NCBI RefSeq assembly: GCF_011174675.1
Contig: NZ_JAANIG010000004.1
Span: 106,096-170,095, forward strand
Length of the DNA stretch: 64,000 nucleotides
From: Perlabentimonas gracilis
GTDB lineage: Bacteria > Bacteroidota > Bacteroidia > Bacteroidales > Tenuifilaceae
Direction of reading: 5' to 3'
Position 1 is the stretch's first letter. Each line of letters opens with the position of its first letter. A program made the translations under genes and the position numbers. The notes under the pieces are model-generated. The model searched no databases. It was not told where the DNA came from and worked only from the letters and a program-made list of their open reading frames with translations. Of the stretch, positions 19,419-28,909 are shown piece by piece.

Positions 19419-22400
19419 TTATCCAATGGCATCGAACAGCTCCTCAAGCTCATTCAGATGTTCTCCCTTCTCAAAGCTGTTGGCCATTTTGTAGAGTTCC
19501 TGCAAAATGTAAAGGCTAAGCTCTGTCTCGCCTCTTACCGACCCGGCTAACCTCTCAGGGAGTGATAAAAGATACACCAGCTCGTCGGCGCTCTGCTCCA
19601 TGTATATTCGCGAGTACTCCGCAGCCTTCTCAATAGCTCCTGCACGGTAGTAGCCTTCAATCAACGATAGGGCAAAAAAGTTGAAGGGAACGGTCTCGGG
19701 CGGAACCACCTCCATACACCTGTCGAGCGCCTTAATGGCCATATCGTGCTTGCCTTCCTCGTTAAGTGTTCGGGCAAGGCGCCCAAAAATATTGCGGTAG
19801 TTTGATATTATCCTAGTACTATTCTCGTTGATGTAAACCTTGGGGTCAGCCAAGCTCCTGTACTGGAAATTATTCATTAGATTATCGTACATAATCTCAG
19901 AGTCTACATTACCGTAACGACCACCTACCCGCTGAACCTCTATGGGTACAATGCGATAGGCAAGCCCCTCGATCTGAAAAAACTTATCGAGATTCTGATA
20001 GGTGTCGGTGCTCACCGTGATGGCAAAGTAGACTGGTCGCTCCCAATTATTGTGAGCCATCAAATCCATCAGGAATTGGCCATCTTTAAACACATAGTTT
20101 GTGGGGATTCGCCAGCGCATAGTGTCAACCACCATATCCATCCTTTCGGGTCGTACCACTGTATTACGCTCAACCGCATCCCTGTCGACGGGTAAAAACA
20201 GGTTGCGCGAGGGGAAAAAGTCGATGGTCTGATTGCGTTCGAAGGGCGAGTTCATCTTGGTGCTAGGATTATCGCTCAGCATAAAATCAACAGCCTGCTT
20301 CACGTGCACTGGCTGGCTAATCCTGTCGGTGGCCATTACCACCTCACGCCTGCCCAGCTCTATCTGCTCCTTGGCCATGCTAACGGGTAGCGGTTCCGAT
20401 TCGTATGCCTTACGCAGCATCTGATTGATATACCAGTCGGCACGCAGATAGCTAAGGTTGGCTACCCTTACATCAGTTCGTACCCCCTCAACCTCCTGAG
20501 CATACCAAAGAGGAAATGTATCGTTATCGCCGTAGGTAAAGACAATGGCATTGGGCTCGAGGTTTTCAAGTATATTGTATGCAAAATCAACAGAGATAAA
20601 TGTGTTGGATCTATCGTGGTCGTCCCAATTTTCGAACGCCATTAGGCCCGGAACAAACACCAACCCAAGCCCAGTTGCTATGGCTGCACCGGGAGCTTTA
20701 TCGAAAGCCTTTCGAATACCTTGGTATAGCGCCAGCACCCCCAGTCCAATCCATATGCTAAAAGCATAGAAACTACCAGCATAGGCATAATCGCGCTCGC
20801 GAGGCTGATAAGGAGTTTGGTTCAAGTACACCACAATGGCTATACCTGTGAGCACAAACAACAGGGTAACCACCCAAAAATCTTTGCGGTTACGTATGTA
20901 TTGAAACGCCAAACCCGCCATACCCAGCAGTAGCGGTAGCATGTAGTATCGGTTGTGGGCTTTATTTTTAAAGGTTGCGGGGAGATCTGCCTGTGAGCCT
21001 AGTCGGGGTGTATCAACAAAGGGGATTCCGCTTATCCAGTTGCCCTTCACAGCCTCGCCGTGCCCCTGCAAATCGTTTTGCCTACCGGCAAAGTTCCACA
21101 TAAAGTAACGCCAGTACATATGGCCCATCTGGTACGAGAAAAAGAATCGCAGATTCTCGCTAAATGTTGGAGCACGCCGCACCTCCGAGTCGCCACCACG
21201 GCCCGACACCCTAATGGGTCGTCCCTTAAAATTACTCCACTCCTTGTACGCCTCAATATGCCTGGGATCGGCGCTGTACATACGTGGAAAGAGGGTTTTA
21301 AATCGATTATCAAACTCCAAGTTCGATTTTCGGGTAGCCACCACGTACTTACCGTCTTTCTGTATATACTGTGGTTTCCCCTCCTTACGATTAATAACTG
21401 GCGCATCGAAAGATTGGCCAATAACCAGAGGTCTATCGCCATACTGCTCACGGTTGAGGTAGTAAAGCAGCGAGAACATATTGTCGGGGCTATTCTGATC
21501 CATTGGAGGATTGGCCGACGACCTAATAACTATAAGCGCAAACGTGCTGTAACCCATTAGTACCACAGCAAAGCTAACCAGAATGGTATTAAGTATTGGC
21601 TTGGCATGCTTGTGTGTATAAATAATTCCCCATACAATTAGCGCAGCAACTGCCAACAGGTAAAAGAACACCCCTGATTTGTAGGGCAATCCAAATCCAT
21701 TAACAAATAGTAACTCGAACTTAGAGGCTAGCACAATGAACCCTTGGATAATGCCATACATCATTATCAGCAGAAGAACTACGCTAACACCTAAAGCTTT
21801 TACTATCCCCCAAGGAGTTACCTCGTACTTTTTGAAGTAGTACAGCATAACAATGGCCGGAATAGCCAGCAGGTTTAGCAGGTGAACCCCTATGGAAAGC
21901 CCCATTAGGTATGCAATTAGCACAAGCCAACGGTTCGAGTGTGGCTCATGGGAGACATTTTCCCACTTAAGGATGGCCCAAAAAACCAATGCGGTGAATA
22001 GCGATGAGGTGGCGTAAACCTCAGCCTCAACCGCCGAGAACCAGAAAGTATCAGAAAAAGTGTAGGCCAAAGCGCCCACCATTCCCGAACCCAGAATAAG
22101 TATAAGCTGAGTAGCAGAAAACTCGTTGTGCTTTACATCAACCAGCTTGCGGGCCAAGTGAGTAATGGTCCAAAAAAGAAAAAGGATGGTAAATGCACTG
22201 GCTAGGGCAGACATTGCATTGGCAAAAACCGGAATTAGCTCGGTGGTTGGAGCCAGCATGGTGAAGAACCGCATGAGCAGCATGAAGAATGGAGCCCCCG
22301 GTGGATGCCCCACCTCCAGCTTGTAGCCGCTGGCTATAAACTCGCCACAATCCCAGAAGCTGGCTGTAGGCTCAAGGGTTAATATGTAAACGATTGCCGC

Positions 22401-22469
22401 AATGGCAAAGGCTATCCACCCAGTGATAATATTGTACTTCTGGAAATGCTTAAGAGTAAACTGATTCAT
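19419..22469 (-). CDS. DUF2723 family membrane protein (TMEM260/O-mannosyltransferase-like)
   Basis: A 1016-residue protein from the ATG at 22469 (MNQFTLKHFQ); an upstream in-frame extension has unlikely composition and was excluded. Residues about 12-560 hold roughly a dozen membrane helices with the conserved loop SFWDCGEFIASG (38-49), whose acidic residues lie where GT-C enzymes have their catalytic aspartate. The remainder is soluble, with TPR-like helices near 900-1000. The family includes eukaryotic TMEM260, a protein O-mannosyltransferase, so a role in glycosylating exported proteins from a lipid-linked sugar is plausible. It lies 23 bases upstream of the NodB deacetylase. Confidence 0.85.
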   Translation of the reverse strand: MNQFTLKHFQKYNIITGWIAFAIAAIVYILTLEPTASFWDCGEFIASGYKLEVGHPPGAPFFMLLMRFFTMLAPTTELIPVFANAMSALASAFTILFLFWTITHLARKLVDVKHNEFSATQLILILGSGMVGALAYTFSDTFWFSAVEAEVYATSSLFTALVFWAILKWENVSHEPHSNRWLVLIAYLMGLSIGVHLLNLLAIPAIVMLYYFKKYEVTPWGIVKALGVSVVLLLIMMYGIIQGFIVLASKFELLFVNGFGLPYKSGVFFYLLAVAALIVWGIIYTHKHAKPILNTILVSFAVVLMGYSTFALIVIRSSANPPMDQNSPDNMFSLLYYLNREQYGDRPLVIGQSFDAPVINRKEGKPQYIQKDGKYVVATRKSNLEFDNRFKTLFPRMYSADPRHIEAYKEWSNFKGRPIRVSGRGGDSEVRRAPTFSENLRFFFSYQMGHMYWRYFMWNFAGRQNDLQGHGEAVKGNWISGIPFVDTPRLGSQADLPATFKNKAHNRYYMLPLLLGMAGLAFQYIRNRKDFWVVTLLFVLTGIAIVVYLNQTPYQPRERDYAYAGSFYAFSIWIGLGVLALYQGIRKAFDKAPGAAIATGLGLVFVPGLMAFENWDDHDRSNTFISVDFAYNILENLEPNAIVFTYGDNDTFPLWYAQEVEGVRTDVRVANLSYLRADWYINQMLRKAYESEPLPVSMAKEQIELGRREVVMATDRISQPVHVKQAVDFMLSDNPSTKMNSPFERNQTIDFFPSRNLFLPVDRDAVERNTVVRPERMDMVVDTMRWRIPTNYVFKDGQFLMDLMAHNNWERPVYFAITVSTDTYQNLDKFFQIEGLAYRIVPIEVQRVGGRYGNVDSEIMYDNLMNNFQYRSLADPKVYINENSTRIISNYRNIFGRLARTLNEEGKHDMAIKALDRCMEVVPPETVPFNFFALSLIEGYYRAGAIEKAAEYSRIYMEQSADELVYLLSLPERLAGSVRGETELSLYILQELYKMANSFEKGEHLNELEELFDAIG

Positions 22470-22658
22470 TGGTTTATATTTATATTGAAACACAAAATTA
22501 CTACTTTTTATGCAACTAGCCCCATTAAAAAAACTTAACACCAACTCAATAGATATTAATAAACCTAAATATATTGCACATTTTTAAGCTTTATCGCACC
22601 TGTTTTGTTTACAATACAGAATATAACGTTAAACACAGCACTTTTTAATATCAAAAAA

Positions 22659-23135
22659 ATGGCATTATACATTTTAAAAACAACGCAAGGATTTCAAACA
22701 ACCAGTGATAAACTCTGGGACTTTATTTCATCGCCAAAAAACTTAAAAGATATCACCCCCGATTACATGGGTTTTGATATTATTTCAGACAACCAAGAAC
22801 AAAGTATTTACCCTGGAATGATTATCGAATATCAAGTAAGGCCAATAATGGGCATTAAAACGAACTGGGTGACAGAAATTACCCAGGTAAAAGAGGGGAA
22901 GTACTTTATTGATGAACAAAGGTTTGGCCCCTACAAATTTTGGCATCATACCCATAAAATTATCCCCATTGAAGAAGGGGTAGTAATGGAGGACACTGTC
23001 CTCTACCTCCCTCCAATGGGAATAATTGGCAGAGTGGCCAATTCGCTCTTCATAAAAAAGCGGCTTGATCAGATTTTTGAATTTAGGAGAGCCAAGCTTC
23101 AAAAAAAGTTCGGCAACATCCCAAGCGCTAGCTAA
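22659..23135 (+). CDS. SRPBCC family protein
   Basis: A 158-residue START/Bet v1-like protein with a hydrophobic ligand cavity fold. The start was set at the ATG at 22659, since the upstream in-frame extension (FTIQNITLNTALF) does not fit the fold. The pattern TTQGFQTTSDKLWDFISSPKNLKDITPDYMGF at the N-terminus and the end (EFRRAKLQKKFG) resemble the SRPBCC group COG4276, sometimes described as ligand-binding or cell-division-inhibitor-like; the ligand is unknown. It is divergent from the DUF2723 gene and its stop overlaps that of the beta-CASP hydrolase by 4 bases. Confidence 0.8.
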   Translation: MALYILKTTQGFQTTSDKLWDFISSPKNLKDITPDYMGFDIISDNQEQSIYPGMIIEYQVRPIMGIKTNWVTEITQVKEGKYFIDEQRFGPYKFWHHTHKIIPIEEGVVMEDTVLYLPPMGIIGRVANSLFIKKRLDQIFEFRRAKLQKKFGNIPSAS

Positions 23136-24532
23136 AAGAACAAAGTATCGCCCTTGTTGGGAATATGGATACTGTTTAGGCCCTCCTGCTTTAGCTTATG
23201 CTTAAAGAACTCCATGGGTTTTAAATCGCCATGCACCAGCACGGTTTCACGAATTGCCTTAAAATCCTGACACTTGAGGAACTCAATCATCTCCTTGTAA
23301 TCGCCATGGCCCGAGTACGATTCAATTCGACGGATATCGGCATTTACAGGGTACTCAAACCCGTGTATTGAGATGGTTTTGGGTTTATCCATAATGCGAG
23401 CACCCAGCGTGGCAGGAGCACAGTACCCCACAAATAGAATGGTATTTTTAGGATTACTGATATTGTTGGCTAGGTGATGCTTTACCCGACCTGCCTCGGC
23501 CATCCCCGATGCTGATATGATTACGCAGGGCTTATCGTAAGTGTTAAGGGCTTTCGACTCCTCAACGCTCTTAGTGTAACGTAAGGTGTTAAAGCCAAAG
23601 GGGTCGGGATCGGTCTCCATCACCTCCAAGATATCCTTATTAAAACAGTCGGGATGCATCCTAAAAATATCGGTAGCATTGGTGGCTAGCGGACTATCAA
23701 CAAAGATATCGATCTTGGGCAGGCGACCCTGGTTGTAAAAATTATTGAGCGAGTAAACCAGATCCTGGGTTCGCCCTACGCTAAACGAAGGGATAATAAG
23801 CTTACCGCCCTTATCAACGCACGTTTCCTTTACAACGGCTAGCAAATCCTCCTCACCCCTATCGCTATCGCTGTGGAGCCTATCGCCATAGGTCGATTCA
23901 CAAATTAGGATATCGGTTTGGGGAAACGGTTGAGGCGATCGCAGAATGCGATTCTCGGGTCGGCCAATATCGCCCGTGTAGGCAATGTGCTTGGTAACAC
24001 CATCCTCGGTAATCTCAATGTTAGCCACGCCGCTACCCAACATATGGCCGGTATCTGTAAATTTTACTTTGATATTGTTATCGATACTAAACTTACGGTT
24101 GTAAGGAACCCCTATGAATAGCTGCATTGACTGGGCAGCATCGTCCTTTGTGTAAAGCGGCGTGACAGGGCTTAAGCCCTTACGTGCCCTCTTCTTATTG
24201 AAATACAACACATCTCGCTCCTGAATAAAGCCCGAATCGACCAGCATGATGGAACATAAATCGCGGGTGGCCGAGGTGCAAATTACCGACCCATCGAACC
24301 CCTGCTTATACAAGTAGGGAATAAGCCCAGAGTGATCGATATGAGCATGCGTTAGTATGATATGGTCTATATCTTTGGGGTCGAAACCCAAGTCGCGGTT
24401 CATCTCATCGGTCTCAAGACCTTTGCCCTGATACATCCCGCAATCGAGTAATATTTTTTTGCCGCTATTGGTGGTAATCAGGTGTTTGCTGCCAGTAACC
24501 TCACGGACGGCTCCGTTAAACTGTAGTTCCAT
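23132..24532 (-). CDS. Beta-CASP metallo-beta-lactamase fold RNase-like hydrolase
   Basis: A 466-residue MBL-fold protein with an inserted beta-CASP domain and C-terminal RNA-specificity segment, related to RNA exonucleases and CPSF73-like enzymes. The zinc motif THAHIDH (61-67) is clear, followed by GDIGRP, then ISASGMAEAGRVKHHL and SYSGHGDYKEM of the beta-CASP part, and LVHGDLKPM near the end. The start at 24532 (MELQFNGAVREVTG) is the family start; an upstream open extension would run into the ATG of the divergent DUF1858 gene. Substrate (RNA) is inferred from family. Confidence 0.9.
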   Translation of the reverse strand: MELQFNGAVREVTGSKHLITTNSGKKILLDCGMYQGKGLETDEMNRDLGFDPKDIDHIILTHAHIDHSGLIPYLYKQGFDGSVICTSATRDLCSIMLVDSGFIQERDVLYFNKKRARKGLSPVTPLYTKDDAAQSMQLFIGVPYNRKFSIDNNIKVKFTDTGHMLGSGVANIEITEDGVTKHIAYTGDIGRPENRILRSPQPFPQTDILICESTYGDRLHSDSDRGEEDLLAVVKETCVDKGGKLIIPSFSVGRTQDLVYSLNNFYNQGRLPKIDIFVDSPLATNATDIFRMHPDCFNKDILEVMETDPDPFGFNTLRYTKSVEESKALNTYDKPCVIISASGMAEAGRVKHHLANNISNPKNTILFVGYCAPATLGARIMDKPKTISIHGFEYPVNADIRRIESYSGHGDYKEMIEFLKCQDFKAIRETVLVHGDLKPMEFFKHKLKQEGLNSIHIPNKGDTLFF

Positions 24533-24717
24533 ATTATTGCGATGTGTTTGTAGTGGATTAGAAAACCTAAAGGTAGCAAATTTCATCGCAAAGCTAACCG
24601 CCAAAACCATAGCAAAAAGGTTAAGTTTAGCTATAAAAAGTTTTAAAAACCTATCTGCCAGGTTAGGTTTAAACCTTTGGCGGGGTTGAATGTTTATGGG
24701 GTAAAAGCATATCAACA

Positions 24718-24921
24718 ATGATTACAAAGGATATACTAGTTGAAGACCTGGTGGAGGAACTACCCGACTCCGTGATTTTTCTTCGCGAAAGGGGGCTGGT
24801 TTGCATACTGTGCGGCGAACCCGTTTGGGGCACGCTAAATGAGCTGGCCAAGTCGAAAAACTTTACCGATGACCAGATTGATGAGGTTGTTGTGCAGCTG
24901 AATCGACTAAGGAACAACTAG
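24718..24921 (+). CDS. DUF1858 domain protein (small redox-disulfide type)
   Basis: A 67-residue protein consisting of one DUF1858 domain, the helical module found alone or attached to hybrid cluster protein and other redox enzymes. It has the typical start (ITKDILVEDLVEELPDSV) and a CxxC pair (C29 and C32 in VCILCGEP) able to form a disulfide or bind a metal. It is divergent from the beta-CASP hydrolase. Role is unknown; redox sensing or assembly is a family-level suggestion. Confidence 0.85.
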   Translation: MITKDILVEDLVEELPDSVIFLRERGLVCILCGEPVWGTLNELAKSKNFTDDQIDEVVVQLNRLRNN

Positions 24922-25003
24922 TTTCAACTGGCAGGGCATATCATCAAATAATTGGGTACACAAATAAAGCAGTAGTACCAAATGATATGCTAATTCTATG
25001 AAT

Positions 25004-27385
25004 TTACTCGTACCTTAGCGATTCAACTGGGTTTTTCAAGGTTGTTCTAAGTATTATTATGCTCATTATCAGATAGGCCAACACTACCACTGCAAGAACG
25101 GGAATTGCAATGCTACCAATACCTATGGCAATTCTAACTGGCCAAAGGCTATTTAGCAGTAGGCTCGACAGGTAGTAACCGCCCAAACCACCAACCACCG
25201 ATGCAAGGATTACGATAATTATAAAGGGCTTGCTTATTAACCAGTTAATCCCAATTTTGCTCGATCCCAAAACCGTACGTACGCCAATTTCTTTTATCCG
25301 CTTTAATATATTTAGCGAAACCAACGTGTAAAGGGCAATTGATGATAGCACAATGGCTATTATGGCCAAAAACATATTTATAGAGGTAATGTTTTTATTC
25401 ACATCCTGGGCTTCCTCATCGATTTTAACCTGCTCGAATCCCGAAAAGGGTATAAAAGGAACTAGCTGTTCCCATTCTGATTTAAGCTGATTCAGCAGCT
25501 GTGTTTGATCGGCAGCAGTAGTCCTTATCACCATAAGCGATTGGGGCTCTGGATTACGCATCCAAAAAATTATTGGAATAGGTTTACTCCAAAAGCTCAT
25601 ATGAAAATAGTCGGTTACGCCAACAATCTTGAGTCTAAGTGTATCAAGCCTAATTACCTGCCCTATGGGATCCTGAATCCCCAGCTCATCTGCCGTTCTC
25701 CTATCGAGCACAACCGAATTGGCAATATCCGAAGACTCAAATTCGCTTGAGAAACCACGCCCTTCAAGAAACCTCACGCCCATAGTTTCGAGATAATTAG
25801 TGCCAACCTCCATAACTCTCACCTCGGTTTTCTTCTCGCTTAATTCAATTGTTCTGGAGTATCCTCCCCAACCAATATGCTGACTGGTGTAGGCAATGGA
25901 ACTAATATCGGGATGGCTTTCGTAAACAGCTTCTAAGGCATTCTTATCGACACCTGATGCCAAAGGAATGGCTAGGATCTTATTCATGTCGTAACCCATA
26001 TCTACCGATTGCTGAAAACTTGCATTTTGAGCAAATACAAGGCTAGCAATAATGGCCACAACCGAAACGGTTACCTGAAACCAGAGCAAAACCTTTGCTA
26101 ACCAACCTCCCTCCTTAAGCCTATACGATCCCTTAAATATATCAACCGACCTAAACGAGCTAATATAAAATGCGGAGTATGACCCAGCTAAGATTGATGT
26201 AAAAAGTAAAAGGCCAAGTAGAAATAACCAGAAACCCACATTTCCGGCAAAGGTCATCTCTAAATTCATATAAGGCCACATCTTATTGTATTCATCAATA
26301 AGGAAAATGGCAATAAGCAAGGACACTAAAAGCGCGATAAAACAAACCAATGCATTCTCGCCCAGAAATTGGGCTATAAGCTGCCCACGACTACTACCCA
26401 TCACCTTGCGCACACCAATCTCTTTTAATCTTGTATTGGCAATTGAAATAGAGGAGTTCATATAGTTAAACCCGGCCAACAGAAGAATTAGAATACTCAT
26501 TATTAGGGGTGCGTAAATTTGCGCTGGATGAAGATTTATCCACAGCCAGTTGGCCCAAACATCACGACTAATCTTGGTGTACTCCTTAAGGCTCATAACT
26601 TCGAACCTAGTTATAGGCCAGTCTTCACGAGCGCGATGTTGTATTTCGAGAAACCCGTTGAGCATTGACTCAATACCTGGGATATCCTCTGGATTGGGTA
26701 TTGAAAGAAAAGTTGCGCCAATCCATCGTTTCCAATCCATCTCATCGACCTGATAAAGGTTGAAAAAATTCTTGAAGATGGTAACTGCATCAAAGTTCAC
26801 CATACCATTCTCGGGGATATGCTCCAAAATCGCAATTACTTTAAACTCTAACGGCTCTCCATTTTCAGCAAAAAGAGTTAGACTTTCGCCAATAGCATTC
26901 TGGCTGCCAAAGTACTGCTCTGCAGTCTCATTGCTAATCACTATGCTGTTCACATCACTAAAACTCGAGATGCTTCCCCTGCTCACTGGAAATGTAAAAA
27001 GGTCGAAAAAACTATCGTCGGCAAATGCCACATTTTTTGAGAAAATTTTCGAATCAGCCTCATTACCCGACTTTACCGATAGTTGATTTGACGTGTACCT
27101 GACCACAGATTCAACCCCTGCCACACTAGTGCCCAAAGCTGGTGCTAACGAAGCTGGCGAAATCCCATAGCGTTGCTGTCGGTCATTAACCTCTCGAAAA
27201 ATATTGACCTTATAAATCTTTTCTAAATTTTGGTGGGTTTTGTTGTAATCGGCCTCGAATCTATGGTTTAAATAGGCAACTATACAGCAGGCAAGGGTCG
27301 CTCCTAGCCCAAGAATATTAACAAGCACATAAAACTTATTTTTAATAATATTCCTGTATGCAAGCAAGAAAAAGGATTTTAGCAT
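25004..27385 (-). CDS. MacB/FtsX-like ABC transporter permease
   Basis: A 793-residue permease with two tandem FtsX-like halves. There is a first helix near 20-40, a large periplasmic MacB-type domain (about 45-285), three helices (about 290-410), a second helix near 430, a second periplasmic region (about 455-660) and three final helices. The cytoplasmic signature LKEIGVRKVMGSSRGQLIAQF in half one and IKEIGVRTVLGSSK in half two are typical. Such permeases move lipoproteins or peptides, or transmit signals, with an ATPase partner. No ATPase gene is adjacent, so its partner is elsewhere. Confidence 0.9.
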   Translation of the reverse strand: MLKSFFLLAYRNIIKNKFYVLVNILGLGATLACCIVAYLNHRFEADYNKTHQNLEKIYKVNIFREVNDRQQRYGISPASLAPALGTSVAGVESVVRYTSNQLSVKSGNEADSKIFSKNVAFADDSFFDLFTFPVSRGSISSFSDVNSIVISNETAEQYFGSQNAIGESLTLFAENGEPLEFKVIAILEHIPENGMVNFDAVTIFKNFFNLYQVDEMDWKRWIGATFLSIPNPEDIPGIESMLNGFLEIQHRAREDWPITRFEVMSLKEYTKISRDVWANWLWINLHPAQIYAPLIMSILILLLAGFNYMNSSISIANTRLKEIGVRKVMGSSRGQLIAQFLGENALVCFIALLVSLLIAIFLIDEYNKMWPYMNLEMTFAGNVGFWLFLLGLLLFTSILAGSYSAFYISSFRSVDIFKGSYRLKEGGWLAKVLLWFQVTVSVVAIIASLVFAQNASFQQSVDMGYDMNKILAIPLASGVDKNALEAVYESHPDISSIAYTSQHIGWGGYSRTIELSEKKTEVRVMEVGTNYLETMGVRFLEGRGFSSEFESSDIANSVVLDRRTADELGIQDPIGQVIRLDTLRLKIVGVTDYFHMSFWSKPIPIIFWMRNPEPQSLMVIRTTAADQTQLLNQLKSEWEQLVPFIPFSGFEQVKIDEEAQDVNKNITSINMFLAIIAIVLSSIALYTLVSLNILKRIKEIGVRTVLGSSKIGINWLISKPFIIIVILASVVGGLGGYYLSSLLLNSLWPVRIAIGIGSIAIPVLAVVVLAYLIMSIIILRTTLKNPVESLRYE

Positions 27386-27730
27386 AATGATTATATGTAT
27401 CTAAAACATAGGGATTGCATTATAGCGCTTATTTGCTAAGCAAAAAACAGCTTAATACAATTGTCAATACATATGCCATATATTTTTATTAATTGGTAGT
27501 CTGCCTGTTAAAGCATCATTTGTATTTTGCTGTTCTGTACGTTTGTGAACACATATGTGCGATTTTGAACCCATTAAAGGTTAAAAACTAAAGTAGGGAT
27601 GCTGTTGGAAAAATCAAAATTTTAGTGTTAAAAATTGATATTTTGCCCATTTCTGTTGATTAGTAGCCAGAGATGGACAAAGCAAATTGAGTTGCCCTAT
27701 CGATATGTACCACTTACGGAGGCAAGTGCT

Positions 27731-27747
27731 GTACCCCAGAGGGGTAC
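27731..27747. repeat. Hairpin GTACCCC-aga-GGGGTAC
   Basis: A perfect 7-bp stem with 3-base loop, the leftmost of a series of GC-rich hairpins flanking the Y1 transposase gene. Its stem resembles the ACCCC/GGGGT core of the other units. Confidence 0.7.
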
Positions 27748-27778
27748 GATAGCGATAGCATTAGGATTGGAACGAGAT

Positions 27779-27851
27779 TAGCACCCCGTGGGGGTGCAAT
27801 AGGTTATGGGTAAATGTTTTGGGTTTGGTATTGCACCCCCACGGGGTGCTA
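27779..27851. repeat. REPIN-like inverted repeat, copy A
   Basis: Two 23-base arms (27779-27801 and 27829-27851) are exact reverse complements, and each arm is itself a near palindrome (GCACCCC / GGGGTGC type). The 27-base spacer begins GGTTATGGGTAAATG. Two further copies of spacer plus arms occur right of the transposase gene. A pair of REP hairpins in inverted order around a conserved spacer is the definition of a REPIN. Confidence 0.8.
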
Positions 27852-27884
27852 GATATCCCCTGCAAATTGAGTTCTATCGCTATT

Positions 27885-27901
27885 TCGCCTCTCTGAGGCG
27901 A
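27885..27901. repeat. Hairpin TCGCCTC-tct-GAGGCGA
   Basis: A 7-bp perfect stem preceded by TTGAGTTCTATCGCTATT. The same leader occurs at about 28688-28704 before another hairpin, so these are two copies of a second repeat unit bracketing the transposase gene. Confidence 0.7.
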
Positions 27902-27995
27902 TTCCAAAGCTAATTTTCACCTACGAGAACTCGGGACTATTATCGTATAATACAAAAATTCAATAACTTTGGATATAAACGAAAACCATATTCCC

Positions 27996-28454
27996 ATGGC
28001 AAACCCTTACTACCAAATCTCAATGCAACTTATTTTTGCTGTAAAACACCGTGATGCACTCATAAAAGAGGATTTTAGAGAGGACTTACATAGGTACATT
28101 GGGGGCATTCTAGTAAACCAGAAGCATAAACCGCTAGCAATTAACTCGATGCCAGACCACATCCATATATTTTTCGGGATGCATCCATGCGATATTCCAG
28201 CGTTAATTCGCGACATTAAATCAGATTCATCAACATTTGTAAATGAAAAGAAATTGTCGAAATTTAAATTTCAGTGGCAGGAAGGGTATGGTTTGTTCTC
28301 ATACAGCATGTCACAACGCTCTAATGTGATTAATTATATTGACAATCAACAGGAGCATCATAAAAAGTTTTTATTCAGGGAGGAGTATTTGGATTTTTTG
28401 AAAGAGTTTGGCGTTGAGTATAGTCCCAAATATGTTTTTGATTTTTTTGAGTAG
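27996..28454 (+). CDS. Y1 (HUH) transposase, IS200-like / REP-associated (RAYT-like)
   Basis: A 152-residue single-domain tyrosine transposase. The HUH metal motif is H55-I-H57 in MPDHIHIFF, and the likely nucleophile is Y114 in NYIDNQQEHHKKF, with the Q118 ligand three turns of sequence later. No TnpB is present. The ATG at 27996 (MANPYYQISMQLIF) is the family start; a TTG nine codons upstream is less likely. Palindromic repeats lie on both sides, which suggests a domesticated REP-associated transposase that acts on nearby repeats instead of an intact IS. No target duplications could be identified. Confidence 0.85.
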   Translation: MANPYYQISMQLIFAVKHRDALIKEDFREDLHRYIGGILVNQKHKPLAINSMPDHIHIFFGMHPCDIPALIRDIKSDSSTFVNEKKLSKFKFQWQEGYGLFSYSMSQRSNVINYIDNQQEHHKKFLFREEYLDFLKEFGVEYSPKYVFDFFE

Positions 28455-28513
28455 TTGGTGATGCACCCCTCGTTAGAGGGTAGATAGCGATTGAAAAAGC
28501 AAATGAACGGGAA

Positions 28514-28672
28514 TAGCACCCCGTGGGGCTTGCCTGCTGCAAGCAAGGTGCAATAGGTTATGGGTAAATGTTTTGGTTTTGTTATTGCACCCCTGTCTGC
28601 TGTCGGCGACAGGGGTGCAATAGGTTGTGGAGGAATGTTTCGGGTTTGTTATAGCACCCCGCTGGGGTGCTA
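28514..28672. repeat. REPIN-like array, copies B and C, with internal insertions
   Basis: Hairpins at 28514-28553, 28587-28618 (arms GCACCCCTGTC / GACAGGGGTGC) and 28652-28672 (TAGCACCCC-gct-GGGGTGCTA) are joined by two copies of the spacer seen in copy A (from about 28552 and 28619). The first hairpin contains a 20-base extra element at 28527-28546; removing it restores a perfect GCACCCC-GT-GGGGTGC hairpin. The second has about 18 extra bases (28594-28611) that are also self-complementary. Confidence 0.8.
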
Positions 28673-28704
28673 GACAAATTCTGCTAATTGAGTTCTATCG
28701 CTAT

Positions 28705-28741
28705 TTCGCCCTGCTTGCAGCAGGCAAGCCCCACGGGGCGA
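28705..28741. repeat. TTCGCC hairpin with a 20-base inserted element
   Basis: After the leader TTGAGTTCTATCGCTATT, bases 28711-28730 interrupt a hairpin that would otherwise read CGCCCC-AC-GGGGCG. The inserted 20 bases are the reverse complement of the element at 28527-28546 with one difference. Confidence 0.75.
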
Positions 28742-28845
28742 GGAGATTCTTTTCGATGCTTTGTTATCGCTATGTGTCACCTAGGGCATCAATAGTTACA
28801 CCACTACAAAGTATTAAACATTATCCAAAGCAAAGAATGCTAAAG

Positions 28846-28884
28846 CTAAAAAGTCAGGGCTTGACCTTAAGTCAAACCCTGACT
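28846..28884 (-). terminator. Terminator of nadB
   Basis: On the minus strand a long stem (AGTCAGGG-x-TTGAC with GTCAA-x-CCCTGACT, 13 pairs and one mismatch, 5-base loop) ends in TTTTT at 28848-28852. It lies 26 bases after the nadB stop codon. Confidence 0.85.
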
Positions 28885-28909
28885 AGAAATACCTTGATAA
28901 TGGTATAAC

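Larger units (their letters stand above)
27386..27995. other. Gap with palindromic repeats, no gene seen
   Basis: About 610 bases between the permease start and the Y1 transposase. The left half (to about 27690) holds no convincing gene or regulatory site. The right half holds the hairpins and inverted repeat listed separately. Confidence 0.6.

Noticed and set aside
24533..24718. N-terminal extension of the beta-CASP hydrolase by 62 codons
   Set aside because: The extension lacks family similarity and would overlap the ATG of the divergent DUF1858 gene; the ATG at 24532 gives the family N-terminus.
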